Below, in pieces: positions 43,121-53,500 of a stretch of 64,000 bases of DNA (position 1 is the first letter of the stretch; every line of letters starts with the position of its first letter). The notes under the pieces are model-generated. The model made no database searches. It saw only the letters and a program-made list of their open reading frames with translations, and was not told the origin of the DNA. The DNA is from CAZNKU01 sp045545235 (GTDB lineage: Bacteria > Bacillota > Clostridia > Monoglobales > Firm-18): contig JAZQAN010000064.1 in the NCBI GenBank assembly GCA_045545235.1, positions 1 to 64,000 on the forward strand, given 5' to 3'. The position numbers were made by a program, and so were the translations under genes.

Positions 43121-44581
43121 TTATAACTGCGGACGTATTTTTGTAAAGTCTGAACTCTGTTCAAATGTATATGCAGCACGCAGTAGCGTTGATTCACTAA
43201 ATGCTTTACCTATCAATTGCATACCTATTGGCATATTGTTGCTGTCAAATCCACATGGAACAGATATAGCAGGAACACTCGCAATATTGATAGATACAGT
43301 ACATATATCTTCAAGATACATCTGTAGAGGATCTGTAGTTTTTGAACCTATATTAAAAGCAGTGGTTGGTGCTGTAGGAGTAAGTATAAAATCATACTTT
43401 TCAAAAGCCTCATCAAAGTCATTTTTTATAACTGTTCTAATTTGTTGTGCTTTTTTATAATAAGCATCATAATAACCTGAACTTAGAGCATATGTTCCTA
43501 ACATAATTCTTCTTTTAACTTCTTTGCCGAAACCTTCACTTCTTGTTTTTTTATAAAGATCATCAAGACTTTCATAGCTATCTGTTCTATACCCGTATTT
43601 TATACCATCATATCTTGCAAGATTAGAGCTTGCTTCTGCCGATGATATAATATAGTAAGCCGGAAGCGCATATTTTGAAGCTTTCATTTCAAAAAATTCA
43701 ATTTCTGCTCCAAGTGCTTTGTATGTTTCAATAGCTTTTAAGATTGCATTTTTTACTTCTTCATTTATACCTTCACCCATATAGTCGGTTGGTACGCCGA
43801 TTTTCATACCGCGGACATCATTTACCAGTGCTTTTGTATAATCTTCTTTAGGTATATTTATAGAAGTACTATCCATATGGTCATGTCCTGCTATAAGGTT
43901 AAGTACCATTGCAGAATCTGTAACATCTTTTGTAAGAGGTCCAATCTGGTCAAGAGATGAGGCAAACGCAACAAGACCAAAACGTGATACAAGACCATAT
44001 GTTGGCTTTAAGCCAACAACACCACAAAAAGATGCAGGCTGACGAATGGAACCACCTGTATCAGAACCTAAAGTATAAACAGCAGTATCTGCACTTACAG
44101 AAGCAGCAGAACCACCCGAAGACCCCCCCGGTACCTTATTAAGGTCATATGGATTTTTGGTCTTTTTAAAATATGAATTTTCTGTAGAAGAACCCATTGC
44201 GAATTCATCCATATTAAGTTTACCAAGCATTGGTGCATTAATTTCTTTTACTTTTTTTGTGACAAATGCATCATATGGAGGAACAAAGTTTTCAAGCATT
44301 TTTGATGCACATGTTGTTTTTATCCCATTTGTGCAAATATTATCCTTAATAGCCATAGGAATGCCTTCAAGCGGAGCAATTTCTTCACCATCAGCTATTT
44401 TCTTATCAACAATTTTTGCTGTTTCCAATGCTGTTTCATATGTCGTTGTGATATAACTTTCTACTTTGGATTCAACATTTTCAATACGTTCAATTATAGA
44501 TTTTGTAATTTCTTTACTCGATATTTGTTTCGTTTTTAACATATCAGAAAGTTCATATGCTGTAAGTTCATATAAATTCAT
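43121..44581 (-). CDS. gatA: Aspartyl/glutamyl-tRNA amidotransferase subunit A
   Basis: GatA is the amidase that frees ammonia from glutamine or asparagine. The 486-aa protein has the Ser-cisSer-Lys triad of the amidase family: the lysine in MAIKDNICT, and the serines in GGSSGGSAASVSA with the downstream GSDTGGSIRQPASFCG. ATG follows AGGAGG. It lies between gatC and gatB with short gaps. Confidence 0.96.
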   Translation of the reverse strand: MNLYELTAYELSDMLKTKQISSKEITKSIIERIENVESKVESYITTTYETALETAKIVDKKIADGEEIAPLEGIPMAIKDNICTNGIKTTCASKMLENFVPPYDAFVTKKVKEINAPMLGKLNMDEFAMGSSTENSYFKKTKNPYDLNKVPGGSSGGSAASVSADTAVYTLGSDTGGSIRQPASFCGVVGLKPTYGLVSRFGLVAFASSLDQIGPLTKDVTDSAMVLNLIAGHDHMDSTSINIPKEDYTKALVNDVRGMKIGVPTDYMGEGINEEVKNAILKAIETYKALGAEIEFFEMKASKYALPAYYIISSAEASSNLARYDGIKYGYRTDSYESLDDLYKKTRSEGFGKEVKRRIMLGTYALSSGYYDAYYKKAQQIRTVIKNDFDEAFEKYDFILTPTAPTTAFNIGSKTTDPLQMYLEDICTVSINIASVPAISVPCGFDSNNMPIGMQLIGKAFSESTLLRAAYTFEQSSDFTKIRPQL

Positions 44582-44592
44582 TTTAAAACCTC

Positions 44593-44880
44593 CTATTCAA
44601 CAACCTTAGGTACTAAGTAACATCCGCCTTCTTGTGACGGTGCGTTTTTTAAAATATCTTCCTGAGAATATGATTCATTAACTGTATCTTCTCGGAAAAC
44701 ATTCTGTACTTTCATTGCATGATTTGTGGGAGATACATTATTGGTATCAATTTCCGAAAGCATATCAGCAAAATTTATTATGCTTTCCATTTCCCCTGTA
44801 AGTTTTTCCGCTTCGACTTCATCAACATAAAGTTTTGCAAGGTTTGCAACGTATTTAACTTCATCTGTTGTAATTTTCAT
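44593..44880 (-). CDS. gatC: Aspartyl/glutamyl-tRNA amidotransferase subunit C
   Basis: A 95-aa belt protein that holds GatA and GatB together. It has the family pattern TTDEVKYVANLAKLYVDEVEAEKL, then INFADMLSEIDTNNVSPTNHAM and FREDTVNESYSQEDILKNAP. It heads the gatCAB operon and has its own promoter just behind ligA. Confidence 0.95.
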   Translation of the reverse strand: MKITTDEVKYVANLAKLYVDEVEAEKLTGEMESIINFADMLSEIDTNNVSPTNHAMKVQNVFREDTVNESYSQEDILKNAPSQEGGCYLVPKVVE

Positions 44881-44917
44881 TTATATCATCCTTTCGTGGA
44901 ATATTTACCAATTATAC

Positions 44918-44946
44918 ATTATACACCATACTTTATTAAATTTCAA
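44918..44946 (-). promoter_or_regulatory. Sigma-A promoter of gatCAB
   Basis: On the - strand TTGAAA (44946 to 44941), 17 bases, TATAAT (44923 to 44918). The -35 box abuts the ligA stop codon at 44947. No terminator is visible between ligA and this promoter, so ligA transcripts may also run into gatCAB. Confidence 0.85.
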
Positions 44947-46917
44947 TCATTGTATTAAAGAAATAAATTCATTTTCATTAATAATTTTTACACCTAACTG
45001 TTCAGCTTTTGTAAGTTTGCTACCTGCTTTTTCACCTGCAAGAACATAGGTTGTATTTTTAGAAACGGAGGAAGATGTTTTACCACCTAAACGTTCAATT
45101 ATTTCTGAAGCCTCATCTCTAGAATATGTGGGTAATGTGCCTGTTAAAACAAAAGTCATCCCTAAAAAACGATTATCGGTTATTTGTTTTGTGTAGGTAA
45201 GGTCAACACCAGCAAATCTTAATTTTTGAATAACATCTATTGCACCTGTACTTGCAAAGAAATTAATTATACTTTTTGCCATTATAGGACCGATATCTTC
45301 AATTTTAGTAAGTGTTTCTTCAGAAGCATTGGATAAACTGTCTATATCACCAAATCTTTCTGCTAATACCTTGCCGGCTTTACTACCTATGTTTCTTATT
45401 CCAAGTGCATAAATAACTCTGTCCAAACCTGCTTTTTTTGAATTTTCTATTGCTTTAATCAAATTATTTGCAGATTTTACACCCATTCTATCTATATTAA
45501 TAAGATCTTCATATTTAAGATAATATAAATCCGCAGGGCTTTTTATAAGTTCAAGTTCTGCCAACTGTTCAATTATAGCAGGACCAAGCCCATCTATATC
45601 CATAGCATCCTTACTTGCAAAATGAATAATGTTCCTTATTTTTTGTGCGGGACATTCTGGATTAACACATCTTGTTGCAGCTTCATCAACCTCTCTTACA
45701 ACTGTTGTTCCGCATACAGGACATTTCTCGGGCATTTTATATGGGATTTCGTTACCTGTTCTTTTTTCTTTTACAACCTCAACCACTTCAGGAATTATAT
45801 CACCGGCTTTTTGAATAATAACTGAATCCCCAATTCGTATGTCTTTATTTTTTATGTTATCTATATTGTGTAATGTAGCACGGCTCACTGTAGAACCTGC
45901 TATTCTGACAGATTCAAGTTCAGCAGTTGGTGTAAGTACACCTGTTCTTCCAACTTGAATTGTAATATCAAGAAGTTTTGTTTGTTTTTGTTCCGCAGGA
46001 TATTTATAAGCTATTGCCCATCTCGGTGCTTTAGATGTACTTCCCAGCAATTCTCTGTGTTGGAAATTGTTTATTTTTATTACTGCTCCGTCAATATCAA
46101 AACCAAGTTCACCGCGCATTTCTCCGATTTTTTGAATTTGATTGTATGCAGCATCCATTGTTGTAAATGTATCATAAGTAGGACTTACTTTAAAACCAAG
46201 TGTTTTAAGATAATTTAATGATTCTTTATGACTTGTAAATTCTTTACCTGATATTTGTTGAATATTAAAAATAAATATACTAAGATTACGTTCCGCTGTA
46301 ATTTTGCTGTTAAGCTGCCTTAGAGAACCTGCTGCTGCATTACGTGGATTTGCAAACAGCGGCTGTTCGAGTTCTTCTCTTTTTTGATTAAGTTCTATAA
46401 AACTCGAAACAGGCATATAAACTTCACCACGCACCTCAAGGTATGGGATTTTTTCGGTAAGTCGAAGTGGAATTGATTTTATAGTTTTAAGGTTTTGGGT
46501 AACATCTTCTCCAACAATGCCATCACCTCTTGTTGAACCTCTTACAAATTCACCATTTTCGTATTCTAAAGAAACGGATAAACCATCTATTTTCATTTCC
46601 ACAATGTATTCGGGAGAAGTTATAATTTTTCTTACTGAACCATCAAAATTATCGAGTTCTTCTTTTGAAAAAGCATCATTTAAGCTTTCCATTGGTACTG
46701 TATGAGTAACCGTTTCAAATCCATCAAGTACCTTTCCGCCTACTCGTTCTGTCGGAGAATTATTTACCTTATACTCAGGATATTTTTCTTCCAACACTAT
46801 AAGTTCGTGGATGAGTTTATCATATTCAAAGTCGCTTATTGTAGGATTATCGAGTACATAATAGTCATAGCTGTGATGTTCGATTTTTTTTACAAGTTCT
46901 TGTATATATTTTTTCAT
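44947..46917 (-). CDS. ligA: NAD-dependent DNA ligase LigA
   Basis: LigA seals nicks in replication and repair using NAD. The 656-aa protein has the Ia domain, adenylation domain with the nucleophile K109 in EMKIDGLS, an OB fold, a zinc finger (CPVC and CVNPEC), helix-hairpin-helix repeats and a C-terminal BRCT domain (LGMTFVLTGTLPTYSRDEASE). The frame reaches back to 46950, but ATG 46917, which follows TGGAGGG, is the better start. Confidence 0.96.
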   Translation of the reverse strand: MKKYIQELVKKIEHHSYDYYVLDNPTISDFEYDKLIHELIVLEEKYPEYKVNNSPTERVGGKVLDGFETVTHTVPMESLNDAFSKEELDNFDGSVRKIITSPEYIVEMKIDGLSVSLEYENGEFVRGSTRGDGIVGEDVTQNLKTIKSIPLRLTEKIPYLEVRGEVYMPVSSFIELNQKREELEQPLFANPRNAAAGSLRQLNSKITAERNLSIFIFNIQQISGKEFTSHKESLNYLKTLGFKVSPTYDTFTTMDAAYNQIQKIGEMRGELGFDIDGAVIKINNFQHRELLGSTSKAPRWAIAYKYPAEQKQTKLLDITIQVGRTGVLTPTAELESVRIAGSTVSRATLHNIDNIKNKDIRIGDSVIIQKAGDIIPEVVEVVKEKRTGNEIPYKMPEKCPVCGTTVVREVDEAATRCVNPECPAQKIRNIIHFASKDAMDIDGLGPAIIEQLAELELIKSPADLYYLKYEDLINIDRMGVKSANNLIKAIENSKKAGLDRVIYALGIRNIGSKAGKVLAERFGDIDSLSNASEETLTKIEDIGPIMAKSIINFFASTGAIDVIQKLRFAGVDLTYTKQITDNRFLGMTFVLTGTLPTYSRDEASEIIERLGGKTSSSVSKNTTYVLAGEKAGSKLTKAEQLGVKIINENEFISLIQ

Positions 46918-46953
46918 AGTAAGCCCTCCACATTCTATAAAAATATTCATTAT

Positions 46954-46982
46954 ATTTTATCACAAAATTAAATGTTTTACAA
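46954..46982 (-). promoter_or_regulatory. Sigma-A promoter of ligA
   Basis: On the - strand TTGTAA (46982 to 46977), 17 bases, TAAAAT (46959 to 46954). A second TATAAT overlaps just downstream. Confidence 0.65.
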
Positions 46983-47037
46983 TATTAAATAAAATAAAAA
47001 GCTCAAAAAATTCTTTTTTTCAAGCATAAGATGTTTG

Positions 47038-47064
47038 CAATATTTGTTTTTTTGTACATAAAAT
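47038..47064 (+). promoter_or_regulatory. Possible sigma-E promoter of ylmC
   Basis: CAATATT (47038-47044), 12 bases, CATAAAAT (47057-47064) resembles the sigma-E pattern (KMATATT and CATAYAAT). Sigma-E control of ylmC homologues is known in Bacillus. The match is partial. Confidence 0.35.
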
Positions 47065-47080
47065 CTATTGAGGTGATAAT

Positions 47081-47317
47081 ATGGAAAGATTTAGTGATTT
47101 GAAAAATAAAGAGGTTATAAATATTATGGATGGCGTAAGAATGGGTTATGTATATGATGTTGAATTTGATACTTTAAGCGGGAAAATAAATGCACTATTA
47201 ATTCCAAAAAAAACAGGATTTTTCGGCTTGTTTTGTCACAATGATGAATTTGTTATTCCATGGTCAAAAATAACAAAAATTGGTGATGATATAATTTTTG
47301 TAGAATTTTGTTTGTAA
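47081..47317 (+). CDS. ylmC: YlmC/YmxH family sporulation protein (PRC barrel)
   Basis: A 78-aa PRC-barrel protein. It has the family patterns FSDLKNKEVINIMDGVRMGYVYDVEFD, KINALLIPKK and EFVIPWSKITKIGDDIIFVE. Homologues are expressed in the mother cell early in sporulation but have no known biochemical role. In many Clostridia ylmC follows sigG directly; here sigG lies 46 kb away. The next gene, nrdR, has a promoter inside the end of ylmC. Confidence 0.9.
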   Translation: MERFSDLKNKEVINIMDGVRMGYVYDVEFDTLSGKINALLIPKKTGFFGLFCHNDEFVIPWSKITKIGDDIIFVEFCL

Positions 47318-47340
47318 TTTTGGAAAATATATGTTATAAT
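47312..47340 (+). promoter_or_regulatory. Sigma-A promoter of nrdR
   Basis: TTGTAA (47312-47317), 17 bases, TATAAT (47335-47340), with a TG at the extended -10 position. The -35 box overlaps the ylmC stop codon. The start would be near 47347. Confidence 0.8.
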
Positions 47341-47348
47341 ATAAAAAA

Positions 47349-47377
47349 AGATACAAAATATTGTGTTTTTTGTATCT
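47349..47377 (+). promoter_or_regulatory. Leader hairpin with candidate NrdR box
   Basis: The arms AGATACAAAA/TTTTGTATCT (47349-47358 with 47368-47377) form a stem at the very start of the predicted nrdR transcript. Within it, ATACAAAATATTGTGT (47351-47366) fits the NrdR-box consensus (acaCwAtATaTwGtgt) at about 14 of 16 positions. It may thus be an operator for self-repression, or the hairpin may simply end ylmC transcription. Only one good box is seen; functional sites usually have two. Confidence 0.5.
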
Positions 47378-47410
47378 GTTTCCAAATTTTCAAATAGAAG
47401 GTGATAAATG

Positions 47411-47866
47411 ATGCGATGTGTATTTTGCGGACATATTGAAAGTAAAGTAATTGATTCAAGGTCAGCGGATGACGGAAGTTCAATCAGAAGAAGAAGAGAA
47501 TGTCTTGAATGCGGAAAGCGTTTTACAACTTATGAAAAGGTTGAAAGTATACCTTTGATTGTTGTAAAAAAAGACAAAACCAGACAACAGTTTGACAGAC
47601 AAAAACTATTAAATGGTTTACTACGTGCTTGTGAAAAACGTCCGGTGACAATCAGTCAATTGGAAATTGTTGTTGACAACATAGAAACAAGTATTCAAAA
47701 TGCATTGAAACGTGAAATTTCATCAGTCGAGATAGGCGAAATGGTTATGAATGAATTAAAAAATATTGATGAAGTTGCATATGTTCGCTTTGCATCCGTG
47801 TACAGACAATTCAGAGATGTTAATACTTTTATGGATGAACTAAAGAAAATATTGAAGGAGAAATAA
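47411..47866 (+). CDS. nrdR: Transcriptional repressor NrdR
   Basis: NrdR is the zinc-ribbon/ATP-cone repressor of ribonucleotide reductase genes. The 151-aa protein has the zinc ribbon C3, C6, C31 and C34 (MRCVFCG and CLECGKRF) and an ATP-cone (IVVKKDKTRQQFDRQKLLNGLLRACEKRP). ATG 47411 is chosen over 47408 because it gives a normal distance to AAGGTGA and the family starts with MRC. No ribonucleotide reductase gene is in the window. Confidence 0.95.
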   Translation: MRCVFCGHIESKVIDSRSADDGSSIRRRRECLECGKRFTTYEKVESIPLIVVKKDKTRQQFDRQKLLNGLLRACEKRPVTISQLEIVVDNIETSIQNALKREISSVEIGEMVMNELKNIDEVAYVRFASVYRQFRDVNTFMDELKKILKEK

Positions 47867-47869
47867 TAA

Positions 47870-48709
47870 ATGACTCGAATGATTGACCTTCATGTGCATA
47901 CAACTGCATCGGATGGTACATTCACTCCTTCAGATGCGGTTTTGCTTGCCAAAAAAGCCGGACTTGCAGCTATGGCAATTACTGATCATGATACTGTAGA
48001 CGGTGTTGAAGAAGCGATTAATAAAGCAAAAGAGGTAAATTTGGAACTTGTTCCCGGGATTGAATTTACTGTGGGGGATACTGAAAATATACATATAGTT
48101 GGACTGTATATTAATCATAAAAACAATGAGCTTTTACATGCTATCCAGATTATGAAAAAAAACAGAATGGAAAGAAATATGCAGCTTATAAAAAATGTGC
48201 ATAATGAAGGTTATGACATCTCTTACGAAAAAGTTAAACAATTCATGAACACAGACAATTTAGGAAGACTTCATATTGCTCATTATTTGCAAAAAATGGG
48301 TATGAGTTCTGATTACAGAAAAATTTTCAAAAAATATCTTATTCCCGGTGCAAAAACTTATGTACCTATGAAAAACATAAGCGAGGAAGATGGAATTAAA
48401 GCTATAATTTCAAGTGGTGGACTTCCGATTTTGGCACACATTAATTATTTAAAAGAAAATGAATATGGTATAGAAAAAACAGTAAAAAGACTTATAGGTT
48501 ATGGATTAAAAGGTATTGAAGTGTTCTATTCAGGCTATGACAAAAAAACAGAAATAATCGCACACAAAATTAGTGATAAATATAACCTTGTAAAAAGCGG
48601 CGGTACCGATTTTCACGGTACACGCCGACCTGGTGTTTATCTCGGAACAGGAAGAGGAAACCTTTGTGTTCCATATGAATTTCTAATTGATATCAAAAAG
48701 GAACTTTGA
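47870..48709 (+). CDS. PHP domain phosphoesterase
   Basis: A 279-aa metal-dependent phosphoesterase. PHP motifs are MIDLHVHTTASDGTFTP, AITDHDTVDGVEEA, PGIEFTV, ILAHINYL and GGTDFHG; these supply the His/Asp ligands for a multi-metal site. Close relatives (TrpH/RnaAM type) cleave nucleoside 3',5'-bisphosphates or short 5'-phospho oligonucleotides. The ATG is nine bases after AAGGAG. The last 27 bases overlap the end of murC on the other strand, with no terminator between. Confidence 0.88.
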   Translation: MTRMIDLHVHTTASDGTFTPSDAVLLAKKAGLAAMAITDHDTVDGVEEAINKAKEVNLELVPGIEFTVGDTENIHIVGLYINHKNNELLHAIQIMKKNRMERNMQLIKNVHNEGYDISYEKVKQFMNTDNLGRLHIAHYLQKMGMSSDYRKIFKKYLIPGAKTYVPMKNISEEDGIKAIISSGGLPILAHINYLKENEYGIEKTVKRLIGYGLKGIEVFYSGYDKKTEIIAHKISDKYNLVKSGGTDFHGTRRPGVYLGTGRGNLCVPYEFLIDIKKEL

Positions 48710-50041
48710 TAAATTTGTTATTGTACCCGCACCCATTGTCAAAACAATGTCATTTTCTTTAACATTTGCCTTTAAATGCTCGGATATCTCGGAAAAATCC
48801 GGAATATAACGAGCATTTTTTATTTTACTTGATATAGCCTCTGATGTGATACCTATCGTGTTTTTTTCTCTTGCAGCATATATATCTGTAATAATCACAT
48901 GATCGTATTTGGATAAAACGTTAATAAAATCATTGAGCAGTGCATTTGTTCTTGTATATGTGTGCGGTTGAAATACAACCCATATATCGTTATGTTTCAT
49001 TTTTGAAGCTGTATTAAAGGTTGCAGCTATTTCGGTAGGGTGATGTGCATAGTCATCATAAACTCTTGCACCATTAAGTAATCCCTTATATTCAAAACGT
49101 CTTTTTGTTCCTCCGAATTTTTCTATACCTTTTACGATGCTATCAACCGGAATGTTCATTTTGTGTGCTGCGGCAAATACTGCTGTAGCATTAGATATAT
49201 TGTGCTTTCCGCCTACTGAAAGGTGTATTGTTGCTAATTTATGATTATTTTTCATAATATCAAATATTCCACAGCCGTTTTCGTCATAATCAACATTGCA
49301 ATATGAATAATCACCGTTTTCACCATATTTGATTATTTGACATTTTATATTTTCCAAACTATTCATTACATTTTTGTCATCTGAATTTACAACAACAAAT
49401 CCGGTTTCTGGTATTTTAAACATAAATTTATTGAATGAATTTTTTATCTGTTCAATTCCGCTAAAATAATCAAGATGATCTTCTTCAATGTTTAATATAA
49501 TAGCAGCATAGGGATTGAATTTTAAAAAACTATCTACATATTCACAACCTTCAAAAACAAGATATTTGTCTTTGCCTATTCGGTAATTTCCACCAATAAC
49601 ATCTAAAACACCACCAACAAGAATTGTAGGGTCTTCTTCAGCTTCCAGCAACACACAAGAAAGCATTGATGTTGTGGTTGTTTTTCCGTGAGTTCCGCTA
49701 ATTGATATAGGCATATTATAATCAAGCATAATTTCACCGAGAAAATCTGCACGTTCCAAAGTTTTAATACCTTTATTTACTGCCTCACATAATTCTGGAT
49801 TGTCTTTTTTTACTGCTGCTGTATATATAACCAAATCAGGATTTTCAATATTTTCTGCACAATTAGGGCCTATTTTTATTATAGCACCACTTTTTTTCAA
49901 TGTACTTGTTATTTCTGTTTCTGTCCAGTCGGATCCTGTAACCTTTATACCTTTTGATAATAATATATGTGCTAACGCACTCATACTGATTCCGCCAACA
50001 CCAATAAAATGTACGTGGTTGATTTTATTGAGTTCTAACAA
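48683..50041 (-). CDS. murC: UDP-N-acetylmuramate--L-alanine ligase
   Basis: MurC adds the first residue of the peptidoglycan stem peptide. The 452-aa protein has the Rossmann start (HVHFIGVGGISMSALAHIL), the ATP-binding loop GTHGKTTTTSML, the central domain (EGCEYVDSFLKFNPYAAIILNIEEDHLDYF) and the C-terminal DDYAHHPTEIAATF motif. I place the start at TTG 50041, nine bases after AAGGAG. An ATG at 50077 has no ribosome site and falls at the predicted transcription start, so it is unlikely. Confidence 0.93.
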   Translation of the reverse strand: MLELNKINHVHFIGVGGISMSALAHILLSKGIKVTGSDWTETEITSTLKKSGAIIKIGPNCAENIENPDLVIYTAAVKKDNPELCEAVNKGIKTLERADFLGEIMLDYNMPISISGTHGKTTTTSMLSCVLLEAEEDPTILVGGVLDVIGGNYRIGKDKYLVFEGCEYVDSFLKFNPYAAIILNIEEDHLDYFSGIEQIKNSFNKFMFKIPETGFVVVNSDDKNVMNSLENIKCQIIKYGENGDYSYCNVDYDENGCGIFDIMKNNHKLATIHLSVGGKHNISNATAVFAAAHKMNIPVDSIVKGIEKFGGTKRRFEYKGLLNGARVYDDYAHHPTEIAATFNTASKMKHNDIWVVFQPHTYTRTNALLNDFINVLSKYDHVIITDIYAAREKNTIGITSEAISSKIKNARYIPDFSEISEHLKANVKENDIVLTMGAGTITNLSKFLFDIN

Positions 50042-50084
50042 TTTAAACATCTCCTTGAAATTGTATTTTAATTTCATATTTTAT

Positions 50085-50114
50085 ATTATATAACATTTTT
50101 AGGATAAAAGTCAA
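50085..50114 (-). promoter_or_regulatory. Sigma-A promoter of murC
   Basis: On the - strand TTGACT (50114 to 50109), 18 bases, TATAAT (50090 to 50085). The start would be near 50078, with a leader of about 37 bases before TTG 50041. Confidence 0.75.
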
Positions 50115-50189
50115 AATATTTATGGATTTTTTTAAAAAAATGTTGTAAAATAAATATTGTAACTAATATTCAGTGTTGAAGGTGGATTT

Positions 50190-50456
50190 ATGAAGATAAC
50201 AGATATCAAAATCAGAAAAATTAATAATGAGGGTAAGATGAAAGCAATAGTTTCGGTTACGCTTGATAATTCATTTGCAATACATGATATAAAAATAATT
50301 GAAAGTGCAGAGAAACTGTTTGTTGCAATGCCAAGCAGAAAAACACCTGATGGCGAATATCGTGATATTGCTCATCCAATTAATGCAGAAGTACGCAACC
50401 TACTTCAAAAAGAAGTAGTTGCAAAATATGAAGAAGTAAAAAAGGCTGATGTCTAA
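50190..50456 (+). CDS. spoVG: Septation/regulatory protein SpoVG
   Basis: SpoVG is a small nucleic-acid-binding regulator linked to septation and sporulation. The 88-aa protein has the family core MKITDIKIRKIN, AIVSVTLDNSFAIHDIKIIE, FVAMPSRKTPDGEYRDIAHPI and a charged C-terminus. ATG follows GAAGGTGG. In Bacillus spoVG is driven by sigma-H; an AGGATAAA (50101-50107) followed by GGATTT lies upstream, but spacing and -10 fit are poor, so I list no promoter. Divergent from murC; a terminator follows. Confidence 0.95.
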   Translation: MKITDIKIRKINNEGKMKAIVSVTLDNSFAIHDIKIIESAEKLFVAMPSRKTPDGEYRDIAHPINAEVRNLLQKEVVAKYEEVKKADV

Positions 50457-50462
50457 ATAACT

Positions 50463-50494
50463 CAGGGAAACTATATATTATGTTTCCCTGTTTA
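50463..50494 (+). terminator. Intrinsic terminator after spoVG
   Basis: Perfect 9-bp stem CAGGGAAAC/GTTTCCCTG (50463-50471 with 50482-50490), then TTTA. It overlaps the first in-frame ATG (50480) of the addB frame, which supports the later addB start. Confidence 0.7.
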
Positions 50495-50509
50495 CATACG
50501 GAGGAAAAA

Positions 50510-53500
50510 ATGGCTTTAAAAATCATATACGGAACCGTTAATAGCGGAAAAACAGAACAGTGTTTTGAATATATAAAAAATGTATTAGATACAACTAATG
50601 AAAAAGTTATATACATAGTTCCTGATCAATATTCTCTTGAAGCTGAAAAAAATATTTCTAAAAGATTTTCTAAAATTGCTTTAGATCGCATTGAAGTTAT
50701 GAATCCGGATCGACTTGCAAAAAGAACCTTTTCATCTGTTGGTCCAATAATGTGTGATTTTTTAGATGATAATGCAAAACTTATGATTATTGAGAAAGCT
50801 ATTATTAAAGTTTGTGGAAAGCTTACATATTTTATAAAAAACACACAATTTGATGGATTCTCATCTGTTGTTCTTGATTTAATAAAACAATTCAAAATCA
50901 ATTGCATAGACTCAAAAACATTAAAACAAATTGCCGAAAATTCAGCTGATGTTAATTTAAAATACAAGCTATACGACTTATCTATAATTTACAATGAATA
51001 CGAAAACTTTTTTGATTTTCCGTATGCCGATGCGGATAATAACATGACTTTGCTTGCTGAAAAAATATATGAGCATAATTTATTTTCAGATGTGCACTTT
51101 ATATTTGATAATTTTTCAACATTTTCAAAACAACAATTAACCGTCATTTCTGCTTTGATAAAAAATGCTGTTAACGTCATATTTTCAATTACTACTGATA
51201 GTCTATTGCCTGAAAATAAATTCGACCTTTTTTATAAAACACAAAAAACTGTCCAGCAATTATATAGTATTGCCTGTGAAAATAATGTTGAAGTTTTGCC
51301 TAACACATACATGGATTCAAGTTATTTCAATAACAAAGAACTTGAATTTTTGTGTTTAAATTATTTTTCAAATAAAAAAAATAAGTATACAGAAAATACT
51401 AAATCTGTTTTTTTGTGCAGGAGCAATGATTATAATGGAGAAGTTGAACAGGTAGCACATGAAATTTCACGTCTTGTTAGAACTGAAAATTACAGATACA
51501 GAGATTTTGCAGTAGTATATAGAAATGCCAATACATATAATTCAATCATAAAAAATTGTTTTGATCGTTATGGCATATTTTATAATATAACTGAACCAAA
51601 ATATTCTAAAGGTAATTTTATTTATAATGCGCTGACATCGGTTTTTCAGATTTTAATAACTAAATATTCCTTCGAAGCAGTTTTTGATTTTGTATTTAGT
51701 TGTCTGTGTAATATTGAAGAAAAAAACAAATATCTTTTAGAAAATTATGTTTTAGAAGTTGGTAACCGTGAGCAATTATGGATAATTGATAAACCTATTA
51801 CATTTAAAGGGAGTTTTTCTGATGCAGAATTTAAAATAATAACTGAATCGATTACTTATGTCAGAAATTGTTTGAATTCATTTGCTGCAAATTTTAATGG
51901 CAGAAAAACTGTAGCAGAAATTATTGATGCCTATAATGATTTTTTGGAATACACAAATGCCGAAAATACTATTAAAAAAATTGTAAATAATTTTATAGAA
52001 AAAGGGGAAAAAGAAGAAGCACAAGAAGTTGTTTCTGTATACAATCACGTTATAACATCGATGAATCAGATGAGAGAATACTTCGGAGATACATCAATTA
52101 CTTTTGAAAAATTTATAAAAATTTTCAATTCATCTTTGTCAAATGTACAAATTGATGTTTTACCATCGGGAATTGATGATGTAATGATTACTTCCATAGA
52201 CAGATTTCAGGCATCAAAGGCAAAAGTTGTCTTTGTTTTAGGAACTATTGATGGAGTTATTCCATGTGGATATATAAATGAAGGTCTTTTAAAGAGTGAA
52301 GAATTAAAAGAGTTGGGAATAGAAGAGGATATAGTTCAGAAGCACTGTGATGAAAATTATGTAATATACAGACTTTTTTCTTCAGCAACCGATAAATTGT
52401 ATGTTTCATATCCTATGGCTGATAACGAAGGGAAAGCCCTTTCACCTTCCGGTATAATAAGAAATTTGAAGGAAATATTTCCGGAAATAACAGAAATTCA
52501 AAATATTTATGATAGAATAAATATACTTGAAGAAGTAGAAGGTATAATACCTACATTCAATAAAATTATAAAGAACAAGGATAACTCGTTTTGGAATGTT
52601 GTTTTAAAATGGTACAAAGATAACAAACCAGAATTATATAATGTAATCAAAAATGCAAAAGAATATACAAATTTATCACCAAAATTGAGAAATGATATTA
52701 TAAAAAAATTGTACGGTGAAGAAATTAAATCCAGTATATCTCGTATTGAAAAATATAATCAATGCCAATATGCTTATTTTATTCGTTATGGTCTGAATAT
52801 TGATGTCAGAAAAGAATGTAAATTAAAACCAAATGATTACGGCACATATATGCATGAGATTATCGAAAAGTTTTCTGAATTTGCATCAAGTGAAGGTTGG
52901 GAAAATATAACACATGAATTGTGTAGTCAAAAAGCATCTGAAATTACCAAACTTGTTTTGGACGAGTATTTAAGTGATTTATACAAGGAATCAAAGAGAC
53001 ATCAGTATTTATTTAATAAAATTGTATTTACTATGGATACTGTTTTATGGAATATTACATGTTTTTATCAACAAAGCGGATATGTGTCTATAGGACAAGA
53101 AATATCTTTTGGAGATGACGGAGATTTAGCACCTATACTTATTAATCTTTCAAATGGTACTGAAGTTAAACTCAGAGGCAAAATCGACCGTGCTGATATA
53201 CGAAGAACCGAAAATGGTGATTTTGTAAGTATTGTAGATTACAAATCAAGCTCCAAAGACATAGATTTTGGTAAAATTTTATGTGGTATACAAATTCAAC
53301 TTCCAATTTATCTTGATGCTGTTTGCAAGGGGTTTGCTAAAGAAGGCGAAAACATATTACCTGCAGCAATGTTATATTATCACATTAATGATCCTATTAT
53401 AAACGGAAATCCAACTATGGCAGATACGGATATTGAGGAACAAATAAAAAATGAGTTGAAAATGAAGGGAGTTATATACGAATCCGAAAATATACCTTCT

